Shown here: one piece after another, positions 1 to 12,950 of the stretch | Position numbering within the stretch: position 1 is the stretch's first letter | Layout: every line of letters starts with the position of its first letter | Assembly (NCBI GenBank): GCA_905250125.1 | Contig: CAJNOL010000198.1 | Coordinates: forward strand, 83,201-147,200 | Direction: 5' to 3' | DNA: 64,000 bases | From: Rotaria sordida | Lineage: Eukaryota > Rotifera > Eurotatoria > Philodinida > Philodinidae | Notes under the pieces: generated by a model | What the model was told of the DNA's origin: nothing | Database searches by the model: none | The model's input: only the letters and a program-made list of their open reading frames with translations | Program-made: the position numbers and the translations under genes

Positions 1-220
1 AGAACACTTCTCTGAGATAGGTGTTCTATTTAGAACACTTCTCTGAGGCAGGGTTTCTATTCTATTTATCACACCTCTCACAGATAGGAGTTCTAATATA
101 CATAGAACACTTCTCACAGATAGGAGTTCTAATCGAATTAGTGCATTTCTCTGAGACAGAGGTTCTAATAGAACACTTCTCCGACATAGTAGCTCTAATT
201 GATTTTAGAACACTTCTCTT
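1..220. repeat. degenerate minisatellite, about 32-37 bp unit
   Basis: Six to seven diverged copies of a unit built on agaacacttctctgagatag followed by gttctaat run from the first base to about 220. Copies differ by point changes and small indels, so the array is old. It continues past the left edge. A 97-codon frame crosses it, but its protein is only the translated repeat (repeated LIEHFS/VLIE-type blocks), so I do not call a gene. Confidence 0.75.
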
Positions 221-2580
221 GCTTACAGATATGTATTCCTTTTACGGAATAGTATCTATGTTTGGTGCAAGTGCAATCGCGATAACAATAACAAACAACG
301 CAATCATCAATTAAGACAATGGTCGTCGATCGATGTTAATGGAATACATGGTTATTTACGGTTCAAGATTCTACCTGTTTCACCAAAGGCGTCGTTTTCT
401 CTTTGTTGTTCGTTTTTGTCATGTACAATTAGAGAGGTCCATTCGACCATCTAATGTGCTTTTCAGTCTTATAGGTCCTTCAGACCATAAGATTGTTTTT
501 GTTTTTTGTTCTATAAATTAGTTTTTCGTGTTAGTTTTTTGTAGATTCTGATGACGTGTGGTTAAAATCACACAGAAACTAGTCAATAAATAAAATTCTA
601 CAAAAACACAAAAAACTTCTTTTTTTTCTTTAATTTTTTTTCATCTCGAGAGTAGTGGCCTCATTAGAGAGAGGTTATATCTGAATAAGAATAACCAACT
701 ACTTTTAATTCTAATAAAGTTTAATGCGAAGAAAATCAGTTATGTATATTGAAGATATATTTAGCAATACGAATAAGTTTTTTCAGTATAACAATGTTAA
801 ATACATCTAATAAATTGGTGGAATAGTAGTAATTCGAAATACAAATATTTTTGAAAAAAATAAAATTTCAAAGCGCGCAAATCAACTATAAAAATTGTTA
901 TAATTTTGATTTATTCATTTGTTTAATGCTTTTTAAAATAAACTATTGTAACCTCTCTAACAATATACCATAAATCTATAATAGTCAGAGTTTACAAATT
1001 CTACACCTGAGCTCCTCTTGGGACCACACTGACAAGTTACTGACATTCTAGCTTTTGTTTGTCTTGTTGCTAGTTGCTCGTTGTTTTTTTTATCTTTTTA
1101 TTTCATTTTTCTTAATTTAGCGTTATTATCACACTATTATATATCTTGTTAAATTCAGAAATATTGATAGTGATTATTTCCTAAAGTTATAACTTGATCA
1201 GTTCATGCTTTTTATGGCGATTATGGCAAATCAATGCATTACATCCCATTATCATTGACATCTTGAATATAAGTTTTTATTTGTGCAAAAAATCAAAAAC
1301 TGTCCTACTTAGAATATTCATAAACTTATTTTGACTATTCAAATTTCGAGGAAGACTTTGAAATGTTTTAGAACAATGGATAAATCTAATCATTCCTTAG
1401 TTCGCCTCCGATACAATACAAAACGATAAATTTTTATCATTATTATCAAATGTATTGAAATCTCAATTTCATTTCCTTAAGCTTTCAATGAAAAACTTTA
1501 CTCGAATACTTAACAAATAGAATAAGCTATGAAAGCTTTATTGAAGAAAAACAAATATACACAATAAAACAATACAACGAAGATAAATATATTTAACCAA
1601 TAAATATTTTTTATTGACTACAATTTCCTTCTTTTTTTTTTTTTACTTTATAAATACATATAAGTCATGCGCAGTTATATAAACTTCTTCTAATTTCTCT
1701 ATTTCAAAATTTTTTAATACATATTTCAACTGATCGTGTACAGTCATAACCAGGTGGATTATCTAAATTTTCAAATCAAAAGTAAAAATTTATTAAAATA
1801 TCTTGTTCAGTATATATTTCATCAAATCATTTATCCATTAAACAATAAAATAATATTAGTGAACCATCTTCTTTATCAACATGAAATTCTCGTTGTGATG
1901 TAAAATAATCATTTTTATTTATATGTGCATCTTTTTTTTCTATTGAATCATCAATTTACTTCACGAAAATCATCATATATATATATATATATTTCGATGT
2001 ATCACCACTACAAACTGATAAAACAATTTGATGATGATGAATAAGATTCACTGGTAATACATGCACAATGAAAACATAAGTTATTAAGAAAAAATGTTAT
2101 CATACAAACAACGTCAAATACAGTTTCATGAATATAATAAAGCAAACAACAGAAACCAATCTCAGACAAAGCTGAAACAAAATTTATCATAAATATATTT
2201 AATCAATAATTCTATGATTATTCATCATTGATTGGTATCATTAGGATTCGATCATTTATTCAAAATACTAATAAACCATTAAACTAGTTATTCTCTATCA
2301 AACGAACAATAGTAAACTGAATAGATAGATGGAGATTAAATGCAATGATGATGTGTTCGATATATAGATTGTGCTTCCCTCTATTACATTATTTAATAAA
2401 TAAAAAGAAATCTTTTATTTTATAAAATATCATTATTTGAATAATTTCTCTTTTTTTTTAAATGAGAATATTTTATTAATTAATATATATACTTGAATCG
2501 AGTCTTGTTTTATGTATTGATAAGGATATAAACATAATCATGGTAGCATTCGACAATTTATTAAAAGATAAATAATACTA
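221..2580. other. AT-rich intergenic DNA, no gene seen
   Basis: No frame has coding-like composition apart from short random ORFs. A (TA)n run lies at about 1976-1992. Nothing else is recognisable. The stretch next to 2580 presumably holds the promoter and 5' UTR of the EF-hand/Death gene, but I see no defined motif. Confidence 0.5.
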
Positions 2581-5145
2581 ATGGGAACTGTTTTTAATAC
2601 TCTTCCTATTGCTGAAACAGATCATTTGTCAAATATGTCACCAAATCGTGGTGATTGGTTAACTAGTCATGCAGATGCAACTGGACTTGCAGTTGTAGAA
2701 GTTGAACGTTTATGGAATCGTTTTAAACAATTAACAGGTTCAAGAGATCAAACTCGTTTATATCCTGATAATTCTGCAGTACCAAATGAAATATCTAATG
2801 ATGTTTTTGTTAAAAATGTAAGTTTAGAAAGTGTTTATTAAATAATTTAAAACACATAGTTCTTAATCATTAAGAATTAGAATAGGAGTTTTTCTTCAGT
2901 TTTCAACGATTAATATGATAGAGTATTTATGATCTTTCTATTAACATTCATTGGTGAGCATGATAAAAAAAAAACATATGACATTGAGAAACAACTAACA
3001 GTCACTTTCTTTGAAGTGTTGTGTACATGTTCGTCGAAAACGAGATTGCTGAATTCCTTTTAATGATCTATATCAGTAATTATCCTGTTCGTTTGTTTTT
3101 TTCGATATATATCGTATAGAAAGAATGGCTATTCAATTATGATATGTGTATTATGAATTGCAACTCGGTCTTTTCCTTAGTTGCAAACTTAGACACTAAC
3201 TCATTTTGTTACCAGCTTACCAGGAAACTTCTACAGGTATCAAATTGCTTTTCGACTGAGACGATGTTCCTTTGGTGAGTAATAGAAAAGTCTAGCTCAG
3301 TCGAAAAGTGACTTGACATCTGGAGAGATTATCTCGTTAATTCCTAACTTAAGTTAGCTATTACCTTGACGCATCACTATGATTACTATTGAAGAAAACT
3401 CTGCAACCGTTCAACCGCTTTTAAGTCGAGACTATGAGCATTGTGTAGACTCAAATGAGTTATGAATATTCTGAAAAGACTCCATGCTCTTGTTCTATAG
3501 CTGGGGAGATACTGCACTCTTACAGTATTTTGTAAATAAATGCCGTGGTCCCTCCTCAGGAACACCAGAAAAACTTATTTTCGAATTTTGACTTAAAACC
3601 TTGCATAGAGACAAGTCTTAACGAGAGTAGTTTATTGTAAAATTTTAAAGTCTTTTGATTTACTTCTGTCTTAAAACAAGAACAGCAAATCTGCTGGTTT
3701 ACAACAGCGATGGAAAAGTCACACTATTACCATAGTTCTGTCTTAAAACAGAAAGAGCAACAAGACTTGAAACATTCATGGAAAACCTATTCTCGTTAAG
3801 AACTATCTTTATACAAAGTTTCAAGTCAAAACTCTCAAATCAATTTTTCTGGTGTTTCTCAGGAGGATCACAGCATTTATTGAGAAATTACCATAAATGT
3901 GCAGTATCTCCTTAACAACAAACTAAGGACACGAAATCTTTTCAGGATGTTTATAGCTCATTTGGATCTACATAATAGTCATAGTCTTGATTCAAGTGTT
4001 ACTGAACAATTAGTATTAATACACATAATATTCAAACATTTTTTCATACTGTAGGTATGATATTCAGAATATTATCGGATAGTCACGTTATCAAATTTCA
4101 ACGATCTTCATTTCAGTAGAGTACATATTAGCCTCTTGTGAAACTATTATTAAGGGTGTGCGTGTGACTGAATATAGGAAGAGATCCATACCCTTTAATA
4201 GTAATATTTTTATATGATCAATAGTAATATTTATTTTATATTTTTTCATTCTAGCTTATGAGACATTTTCCTCGATCTAAATCAGATCCAAACAGTATTC
4301 CATTTGGTTATTTTATAGTCGTAATGCAATGGCTTGATGCAGCTACCATTCCACAAAAACTAGCAGCTGTATATCATTATCTTAATAATGGTGAACCAAT
4401 TGATTCGCAGATGATAAGTAAACTTTTAAAACATGTTTATCTTGATTCTAAAGATGTATGTATATCATTCAATTAACCAAAAAACAAATAAAAAAAGAGG
4501 AAAAAGAAACTTTGGATTTTTATCTTTTATATTTAAAGGATGAAATTAAAGCATTATCACAACAATTTATGCAACAGTTAGGAGCTAAAGAACAAAGTAA
4601 ATTTATAATATAAAAAAATATTAAATAAAGAAAATTTCTCTAGGTAAATTAAATATGCAACAATTCGTTGATGCTGTCCAACGATCTATACCACCAAATG
4701 AACTTGAAGATATTCTTAAATTTAATATTATACCAACACATTTACTTGATGAAGCAAATGCATTACCATCACTTCCAGCATCATCAACAAATATACGTAA
4801 TATAAATGATTATGGTAATTATGATCTTGTTAATGATGAACAATTAAGACAAATAGCAAGTCAAGTATCGTATAAAAATTGGTCGAAATTAGCACTTGCA
4901 CTTGGTTTTCTTGAATATGATATTGAAGCATATAAAATAAAAAATAATAATGATTCATCTGCAACAGTAAATATTACTTTTTTTTTATGAAAACAAAAAA
5001 GAAAATAATCGAAATTTCTTTGTTATAGATGTTAGAATTACTTCATATGTGGCGTGAACAAGAAGGTTCATTAGCTACTAAAAATCGACTTAAACGTTAT
5101 TTAGAAGAAAGTGGATTTTATGAACTTGTTTCATTACTTAATTAA
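2581..5145 (+). CDS. EF-hand (calcineurin-B-like) plus Death domain protein
   Basis: Five exons: 2581-2817, 4255-4455, 4539-4596, 4644-4966 and 5029-5145. All have GT-AG borders and matching phases, giving 311 residues. Residues about 25-200 follow the helix pattern of calcineurin-B/CHP-type EF-hand proteins: an EVERLWNRFKQL helix, then VFVKNLMRHFP, then FGYFIVVMQWLDAATIPQKL, and later KLNMQQFVDAVQRSIP in the last-hand position. The acidic calcium-loop residues are mostly missing, so calcium binding is doubtful. Residues about 226-308 look like a Death domain: DEQLRQIASQV, NWSKLALALGF, then MLELLHMWREQEG and a C-terminal YLEESGFYELVSLLN. A likely role is an intracellular adaptor using Death-domain contacts. 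The partner is unknown. Intron 1 is 1437 bp and carries a hairpin repeat; the other introns are 47-83 bp. The start is the first ATG in the open frame; an upstream noncoding exon is possible. Confidence 0.75.
3235..3318. repeat. short hairpin in intron 1
   Basis: The arms ttgcttttcgactgag and ctcagtcgaaaagtgacttg face each other across about 35 bases inside the large first intron of the EF-hand/Death gene. This is a small stem-loop next to the larger foldback. Confidence 0.6.
3385..4035. repeat. imperfect foldback element in intron 1
   Basis: Arms at about 3390-3635 and 3785-4030 are reverse complements with scattered mismatches. Shared blocks are gagatactgcac, aacaccagaaaaa, the TTTTGACTTRAAAC region and cttaacgaga. 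The 150-base centre has its own near-palindromic parts around tgtcttaaaaca. The insertion explains why this intron is about 20 times longer than its neighbours. A related arm sequence occurs at 33810-34090. Confidence 0.75.
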
Positions 5146-5560
5146 TATATATATATATATATAGATATATGTGTGTGTGCATGCGATACTAATAATCAAT
5201 ACTAAAATAATTGTGATATGATTTTTCGATTAACAAAAATTTTTAACTTCTCAAAGTGACACTGAAGAAGTGTAAAAATTTTTTATAGTACATTGGAGAA
5301 TTGTAATTTTCATACGCATGATTATATGTTTAACTGCTTAATTTCTGTTCACATAAGATAAACTGAAAGTATTGCCCATTTAAAACTAATATATTCGCTT
5401 TGATTGAATTTGGCACAATTAATTAAGTCAATAATATAATTTTTATAGTCGTTTCAACACTGTCGATAGTGATTCTGTGGAATACTTTGAATGATAAGCT
5501 ATGCATTGAAATATTGTTTGTACTAAATGACCATAATATTCTCTTGAAATATAAAAATAA
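5146..5560. other. 3' flank, no gene
   Basis: A (TA)n run follows the stop codon at 5145, then AT-rich DNA with no coding-like frame up to the foldback at about 5565. Confidence 0.5.
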
Positions 5561-5564
5561 ACAG

Positions 5565-7145
5565 ATTGTTTTTTTTCTAAATGTTGAATATCAATAAGAC
5601 CATTTTTTTCGTGTTAAATATTTTCTGAATCAACATAAAATTCTGAGCTAGATGAGGTACTTTTTTTTTGCCTATCGTTTTGCACTCATTGAAAAAAAGC
5701 TTTTTTCTGATTCTATCAAATCATATACTATCAAAGGTAGAATTTGACGCTGATTCTGAGTATGATGTTAACACTTGAAGACAAAGAAATTTCTATCGAG
5801 AAAAAACCTATTCTATTTAGGATGCTAATAGAGAGTCATTATCAGTTACAATCGTCAAGCGACCTATCAGTAGAGTTCAATGGATCCGAGTCTGAGTTTA
5901 GAAATTTTTGGATCCGATGGACTCTTCCCACAAAAGATTAATCAATCAGGTTCGAATCCAAAATTTTGAGTAACCGGATCCGAATCCAACAAATTTTAAT
6001 CGGTTGGACTCGAATCCTAAAATTCTTGGATCCGATGGGCTCTAGCTATTAGTCCTATTAGAAAGTTTAGAATAGACTTCGTCTTATGCGAAATAGTGTT
6101 TTCATTCAGAGTAATGTAAAAGAAAGTGATTCAAAATTGATTTTTTGAATAGCTTTAAGGCAAAATACTCGAAAAAACAGCTTTTTTGAGACTTTAACGT
6201 AATTTTATAGGGTAATGAAATCTTAAGGCAAGAAGTCGTAGAACAGGTCACCAGCTACCCTTGAAAAAGCCTATCCTAGATGCTTACTAGTTCTAAGTTC
6301 CGTTCTTAGTATGTCTCAAAGCCTATTTCTAAAATTTTTGTCAAGTTCTTCTCCAATCTATCCAGAGATAGGCATTAGTTTGAAATGGATTTACTCAGAT
6401 GTAATCTCTTACGCTGAACGAAAGAAAATTCTATATTTCTTGATAGATTGTACGAAAACTTGCTTGGATTCCATAATCAAAATAGAACATAATAAACTGC
6501 GACGAGCTCTGTATACAGTTCGTTGCCTTAAGATTTCATTACCCTATAAAATTACGTTAAAAGTCTCAAACATGCTGATTTTTCGAGTATTTTGCCTTAA
6601 AGCTATTCAAAAAATCGATTTTGAATCACTTTCTTTCGCATCACTCTGAATGAAAACACTATTTCGCATAAGACGAAGTCTATTTTAAACTTTCTAATAG
6701 GACCAATAGCTAGAGCCCATTGGATCCAAGAATTTTGGAACCCGAATCCGACCGATTAAAATTTGTTGGAACCGGATCTGATCGGTAAAATTTTTTGGAC
6801 TCGGATCCGGATCCGGATCGGGCCCAATGGGCTCTACTGTTAGATGGTCTCACGACTGTAACTGATAATGACTGTCTATCAGCATCCTAAATAGAATAGA
6901 TTTTTTCTCGATAGAGACTTCTTTGCCTTTAATGATTAACATCATACTCAGGATCAGCGCAATATCCTACCTTTGATGATATATGATTTGAAGGAATCAG
7001 AAAAAAAGCTTTTTTTTTCGATGGATGCAAAAAGATCGGCGAAAAATGCTCTTCAACTAACTCAAAATTTTATGCTGATTCAGAAAATCTAGCATTTGTT
7101 TTTTCAAAAATATTTTTGACACGAAAAAACAATCGCTTCATCAAT
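5565..7145. repeat. large foldback (long inverted repeat) element
   Basis: Two arms of about 670 and 620 bp (about 5565-6235 and 6525-7145) are imperfect reverse complements around a spacer of about 290 bp. Matching blocks include tactatcaaaggtag/ctacctttgatgatat, the cctattctatttaggatgct block, cttcgtcttatgcgaaatag and ggtaatgaaatcttaaggca. Each arm also holds a cluster of GGATCCGA-type short repeats (about 5880-6045 and 6710-6835). Short ORFs crossing it (for example 6311-6649) run through the arms and spacer and do not look like genes. No transposase is present. Confidence 0.85.
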
Positions 7146-7234
7146 AGCCATCCTTTTTTTGTCTGTATATATATATTAAAACTAAGAACTAATAAAAAAA
7201 AATAACATGTCTATTCCTGGTGAACACTGTTCAT

Positions 7235-10200
7235 TTAAAAATGTTCACATGCTTTGTCATGAAGTAGAAGTAATTGATGTCCATAACGCTCAAATTCTTG
7301 TAGTAATTTAGTTGAATCTTCAGCAGATTCAACAATAAAATTATATGGTTGACCGCAAGTAGATGGCGGTCGAAAAATAGTACGTCCCGTAGCTCGTGTA
7401 GTATGAGGTATTGTTGATTCTAAGAGTGTTCCAATTGGTGTAAAATTTTGCATTCGATTAGGAGTTACTGAAGAACGTGTTGATGATATAGAACTGGGTT
7501 GCATTGGTGATGGTTGTGATCGAGCTCTATTAGGCATATATAATTGTTGTTGAATAGGCTTTAATGATGAACGAGATGTATGAGATAATACAGTAGATGG
7601 TACAGATACTGAAGTAAGTAAATTGTCTATTTCAGTTAGAAATCGTGTATAAATACCCATTGGTAAAGTTACATCTTGAAAACGACAACGTAATTCATGA
7701 TTTATTTGACTATAAAGACGGCTAGGCTTTTCTTGACACATTCGAAAGAATCGTATTAATGCACAACCTGTCATTGATTCACATATTGGCATCATTAAAT
7801 TAAGATTAGAATCATATAAAAAATCAAGTATTTCTTTTCTTTTCCAATGATTAATTGAACTTGAATGATATGTCGAATTACGTGTGTCACGTTTTAGGAA
7901 TTCTTCCGGAAAATTTATCTTACCATTTATATTTACGAATGAAGATACAGATGTAATAGGTGCCGTACCTGGTGTAATTGGTCTTGAATTAGAATTAATT
8001 GGAGATTTGGAAGATTTTTCAACTGTAACAACATTATGAGCAGGTGTTATTGATCTTGAAATACCATTTTCGAATGATTTTTGCTGTTGTCGATTGGAAT
8101 GAACAGGAGTCGAAGAATGAATCATTTGTTCAACATTAGTTGGTGTAATTGCCGTTGCTTCGACATAGGATACTTTCTTTTTTACATGTTGATTAATGTC
8201 TTGAATAAGTAATGAAGAAGCCATCTTGAAATCAGATGTAGCAAAATCAATAGGTCTATGTTTGTTAATTATAGTATTTAACCATCCATCATTTGTATAT
8301 CCTGCACGTACCATTAATGGAAGAATAGGTCGTTTAGAATTAAATGCATATTCTGCTACATTTTGACATTGATTATCTCGTTTATATGAATTTGATATAC
8401 AAAGAATAATTAATGTGGAATTATCTATTACTTCAGTTTGGATGTCAGTAGCTAAAATATAAGATTAAAATTCTAGTTGAATTTAAGGGTATAACTGATT
8501 ATGAGAGAAATATGTAACTGTTCGGACCCTAAACCAGAGTGCTGACATTCAGAGCTCTATAGATCCGGATAGGAAAGTCAGAAATGAAAACGACTGATTT
8601 CACCTCTGGAAAATACTTTCAAGTATCTGTCGGCAAAATTTTAGCTCGATCCGAAAGCAAGCTCGATGTACTCTTATGGAAAACCATTTTATCCAAAAAA
8701 AAACAAGCGAAAATATTGTCGAAAATTTATTTCTTCAACACATGTCTTCTCATTTTAGGTGATCTATCTTTGGTAAAAATTTCATGTGGATATGTTGTAC
8801 ATTCTTCTCTTGAAGTGTAAGGCAGCTTTTTACTCCTATATTTCAACACTTCTGTTAGATTGTGTTTCACAAAAACAAACAAAATTTTATCGATTTACTT
8901 TGCTCATGAGGATTATCACGTTTGAACCAAATGTTATAACCTTCATTAGCAAGAAATTCTTGAATTTTATAAGCCATATCTTTATCATCATAACAATATG
9001 AAATCATAATATGATATTTAGATATTTTTCCATCATTAATATGTTTTAATTCTCCATTTGATTTTTGTTCATTTTCTTGAAATTTAGATTCTATATAATG
9101 AAAAAACAAAAATAGTACAATTTTTCAATAGAAATTTACATTTCATTTATACCATTTACAAGATTTTGAAGAAGTCTATTAGCCATTTTATATATTTCAT
9201 TATTTGCTATATCATCAGATGAAATTACAGTATTATTTCGACGACGACGATTAAAACTATGAGAATGAAGAAGACTATTATTTTCTTGAGTATCACTAAT
9301 AATAGGTTTTGGAATATCTTTTAATGACAAAATAAATTTTGAATTTTGAGACATTTCTTGAACTACTTGTTCATTACTTGATAATTTCCATAGACATTCA
9401 AGAAAAAATTCTTTTGTTAATCCAGTAAATTTTTGACTACATTGAATTAAAAATCTTAATGCATTTTGTTTTAATATTTCATTTTTAACTTGTTCATATT
9501 GTATCAAACCTTTGAATTAAAATAGTATTCGAATGAAAAAATAAAACAAAGTTATTAAATATGTTTTGTTTTTTTTGTTAATTACTTTTTAATATTTGAG
9601 CAAGTTGTATTATATTTCGATTGATATTTCCCGTATTCACTTGATCATTAAGATTAGTTTTATTCTGAGATTCAACTGCATTATATAATAAATTAAGAAT
9701 ATTAAAAGTCAATTGAGATAAATCAATATTTAATTCTTTGATATCATTTTTATCAATTGTACTAGCAAGCATCATATAAGCATTCAAAACAATACTTTCA
9801 GAAGATATTGATGTTAATGCTCGAAATATTCTCGCCGATTTACAAATTTTAATATAATCAAGAGCATCAGATTCATAAATTAATACACTAAAAACACGAA
9901 GTGCTGCATCAATTAATAATGTTTCTTGATTTTCTGGAGTATTATGTAGTTTTTTAATTAATGTAGGTTCACTAATAAGATATAAAAGATGATTAATAAG
10001 TGATCCAAGTGATCCATTACTTAAATATACTGTAAAATAACCTTCAGCAAAAATAAGAGTTGTAAGAAGATGACGAATCGAACGCATCATTGGACCATGC
10101 CATTTTTTAATTTGTTTTATATTTTTATCAAGTATCGATACATAACGTGGTAACATTGTTTTTAAAACTTGTTCTATACTTTTTTCCATATCTGGACCTG

Positions 10201-10985
10201 TAGAAAAGAAAATACTCATACTATTAAAAAGAGAAAAAAAAAGAAAAAATTTTTCTACCATTATAAGTTTCAAGAAAGTAAGGACATTTAATAAGAAATA
10301 ATTTTTGTAGTTCTGTTAACGAAGTTGAATCTGGTTTTAAATCTTTAAATAATTGTACATAAGTAGTCGATGTTAAACAATCAATAGTTGGTTGAAGTAA
10401 ACGAACAAACAAACTTTGATGTAAATCCCATGATAAACATTCTTGTATACGTGCAAACATATTTATTAAATGTACTACTAGTTTTATTACACGGTGACTA
10501 TTGTTCATATTTAATATTTTATTTATTTGATATAAACATATTGCTGATGCATCAATAAATGCTTTATCAGTTATCCAAGGTAAAATTTTTGACACATCAT
10601 CAATATCTTCAACTAAATTTTCAAGTAATAAAATACAATTACGTAAAACAGATATTTCTTGATCATTTAATTGATATGTTGTATATAATTTTTGTAAAAG
10701 AGTTTGTATTGTATTACGTATGAGAAGAAAAAATGTATGTGAATGTAGAGATATTAATGAAGATATTGAAGTAGAATTTAATGCATGAATTACTTCATAT
10801 AAAGACTTTAAATATACTGTAGGATTTATACTGTTAAAATATAATTCACGAAAAAGATCATTTAACATAGCTGTTAATTCTTGTTCATCGATACGATTGG
10901 CCTTGCGTCGTATTGTTGAACAATGAGCAGCAACAAGCAATGGAGGAGACGTTGTATTATGTTCATTTTCCAATTGCTTTACCAT
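7235..10985 (-). CDS. ARM-like/TIR/SAM-like domain protein
   Basis: Five exons on the minus strand: 10985-10259, 10197-9586, 9509-9153, 9090-8899 and 8451-7235. Phases agree and the product has 1034 residues. Residues 1-565 are leucine-rich helices like an armadillo-type solenoid. Residues about 590-720 form a TIR domain: YHIMISYCYDDKDMAYKI, then GYNIWFKRD, a TLIILCISNSY strand, CQNVAEYAF and a PILPLMVRAGY...DGWL block. A low-complexity Ser/Thr/Pro linker follows. A SAM-like helical segment (HWKRKEILDFLYDSN onward) lies at about 830-900. The parts resemble SARM1 but the order ARM-TIR-SAM differs. In TIR enzymes a glutamate soon after the cysteine is catalytic for NAD cleavage; here C-Q-N-V-A-E keeps a Glu at Cys+5, with Val where Cys+3 often is Glu. 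Signalling or NADase activity is inference. The start ATG follows a tatatag splice-type site by five bases. Intron 4 (447 bp) carries repeats. Confidence 0.8.
8560..8830. repeat. dispersed intronic repeat, copy A
   Basis: This lies in intron 4 of the TIR gene. It shares order and sequence with 49450-49715, inside intron 3 of the UPF0488 gene. Common blocks are ggtca/gtcagaaatgaaaa, tttcagctcgatc-type, tctc(g)ttattttag and gtaaaaatttca. Divergence is high, perhaps 30-35 percent. Family unknown. Confidence 0.5.
8838..8882. repeat. solo terminus of a TIR element family
   Basis: The segment tttcaacacttctgttagat, continuing with tgtgtttcacaaaaac, matches the end of elements near 36722-36765, 46400-46440 and 57935-57975. 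Only this end is recognisable here, within intron 4 of the TIR gene. Confidence 0.5.
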
Positions 10986-12950
10986 TATTTCTATATAATG
11001 CCAATGCAAAATATGAAGGAAAATATCTTATTTTTATTTCAATGATGAATCGTAGTAATTATTATTTACTTGATTTTTATACGTATTAAAATATATAAGT
11101 TAGCCTTGACATACAATAGCCGTCTTTTACTAAAACGAGAGAAAAAAGAAGGTTAGAAGCTGGTAGTTTTCTCAAGCGTAACGGTAAAAAAATGTATATT
11201 ATAACTGTCTTTCTTTTTTTTTTATTTTAAAAACTACTATAAAATATCTACCGTACGATATTCAATAGACTATTTGTCTGTTGCTTTTATCTGACTTTGA
11301 CAATATCCAAGGTAAGTCTAATAGACATATAAATGCAGAACAAAACAAATAATTTTTTATGTTGATGTGTCATTCATTTTTCTAATAGACCATTTATAAG
11401 ATGAATCAACAAAGATTTATTCTCATATTTTCCTCTTCATTTATTGAGCGATATAAATCAATATGACAGATCGTCCTTCGTTTTTTCATCAATGCATTTG
11501 TCTATTTCTTTTTCTCTCTTATATTATATCGTTTTTTATTGTAGTGCATAATTCATTGAGATATATATGTACATATCAAGAAATAGGAATCGTGTATAGT
11601 TGTTTTTTTTCTAGCCTTCATAAAATTAAACGCTAGATAATTCATTATTAATCATAGTTTTATTATATAACTATTATCAAGCTCGAACACAAAAAAAGAA
11701 AATAAAACATTATCAGAAAGAGTTGAAAGCAAAAGATTCATGTAAAGTGTATAAAAATAGGACTATAAAAGATACTCATCTTCGTTCATACGCTATTTTT
11801 TTTCATTGTTATTCACAGAAGAAATTTCTGAAGTGAATCATTTCAAATGGTGATTAAGTTTAATTCTGAATAGAAGGTTAGTCAGCAACACGCGACTCGC
11901 CTTGTTCGCAAGTCATTCATCTGTACTTCGATACGATTTGTACAAGGACAGACTGAAACACGTGATATAAATTACTATTTCATGAATGCACAATTAATTG
12001 ATTATTTCAATGTATGAGCAAGTCAATGACAACTATTAATAGTATGATATTGAAGTCATATTTTTTAAATTTTCCTATCATTTTATTAGACATTAAAAGA
12101 GATATTTCAATTAGAAACAATTACATCAATAGATTATGTCTCGAAATAACTGATTTTTACTCTCTATATTCAATAAAATGCATTTTATAAATGGATTAAT
12201 TATAATAAATTATCATACATATAGGAGTTTTACTACTCCTATAATAAATCATTGTTCACCTTTGTATTCATATTCATTGTCATGTCAAAAATCATGCATA
12301 ATACTCCCTTAATTATATAAGAAACGATTCTTATGTATTATGAATTGCAGAAACTATGAAAAAAAAAAAAACTTTTAGTGATACGAATATTCAAATAAAT
12401 ATGAATATGATAAATGATCAAGTAAAACGAATCATTCTGTAAACTACTGAACAATCGACAGAAATTGTTTGTGTACTTTTCTTTTAAAACATACATAAAG
12501 TTCTTTTGATTAATAAGACAAATTACAGTAAATATTTCATATGAAATATATATCATTATATAATTTTTTTCAATAAATTCTTGTAAATTTTTCTAGTTCA
12601 AAAATTAGAAAAAGATAAGTTCTATCGAATAATTTTCTCGTGTAAAAATAATATAATCAAATAATAAATCCTTTTTTTTACTATTTAATAACTAATAAAA
12701 ACGAATGGCATTGATTTCGTTGAAAGAAAAAAAGTATCAATCATATGAAGATGTTGGAAAAAAGTTTATCTTGAGATTCTCGACTAGTAAGATGAAGATA
12801 TTTTATTGTATACAAAAAAGTGAGAATGTATAACGTATACTAACAAGAAATAGTAGTGTATGAAAAATATTTGAAGGTGTGAATGGAGAAAAGATCCATA
12901 CCACTGAATGACATCAAGAACATTTTCGACATTTTCTTAGAAGTATATAT

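Noticed and set aside
21-314. 97-codon open frame at the left edge
   Set aside because: Its protein is the translation of the degenerate minisatellite, with no independent coding signal.
5946-5960. ggttcgaatcc resembling a tRNA T-loop
   Set aside because: No cloverleaf can be built around it; it belongs to the GGATCC-type repeat cluster.
6311-6649. 112-codon frame inside the large foldback
   Set aside because: It spans the spacer and one arm, composition is random, and no domain or splice partner is seen.
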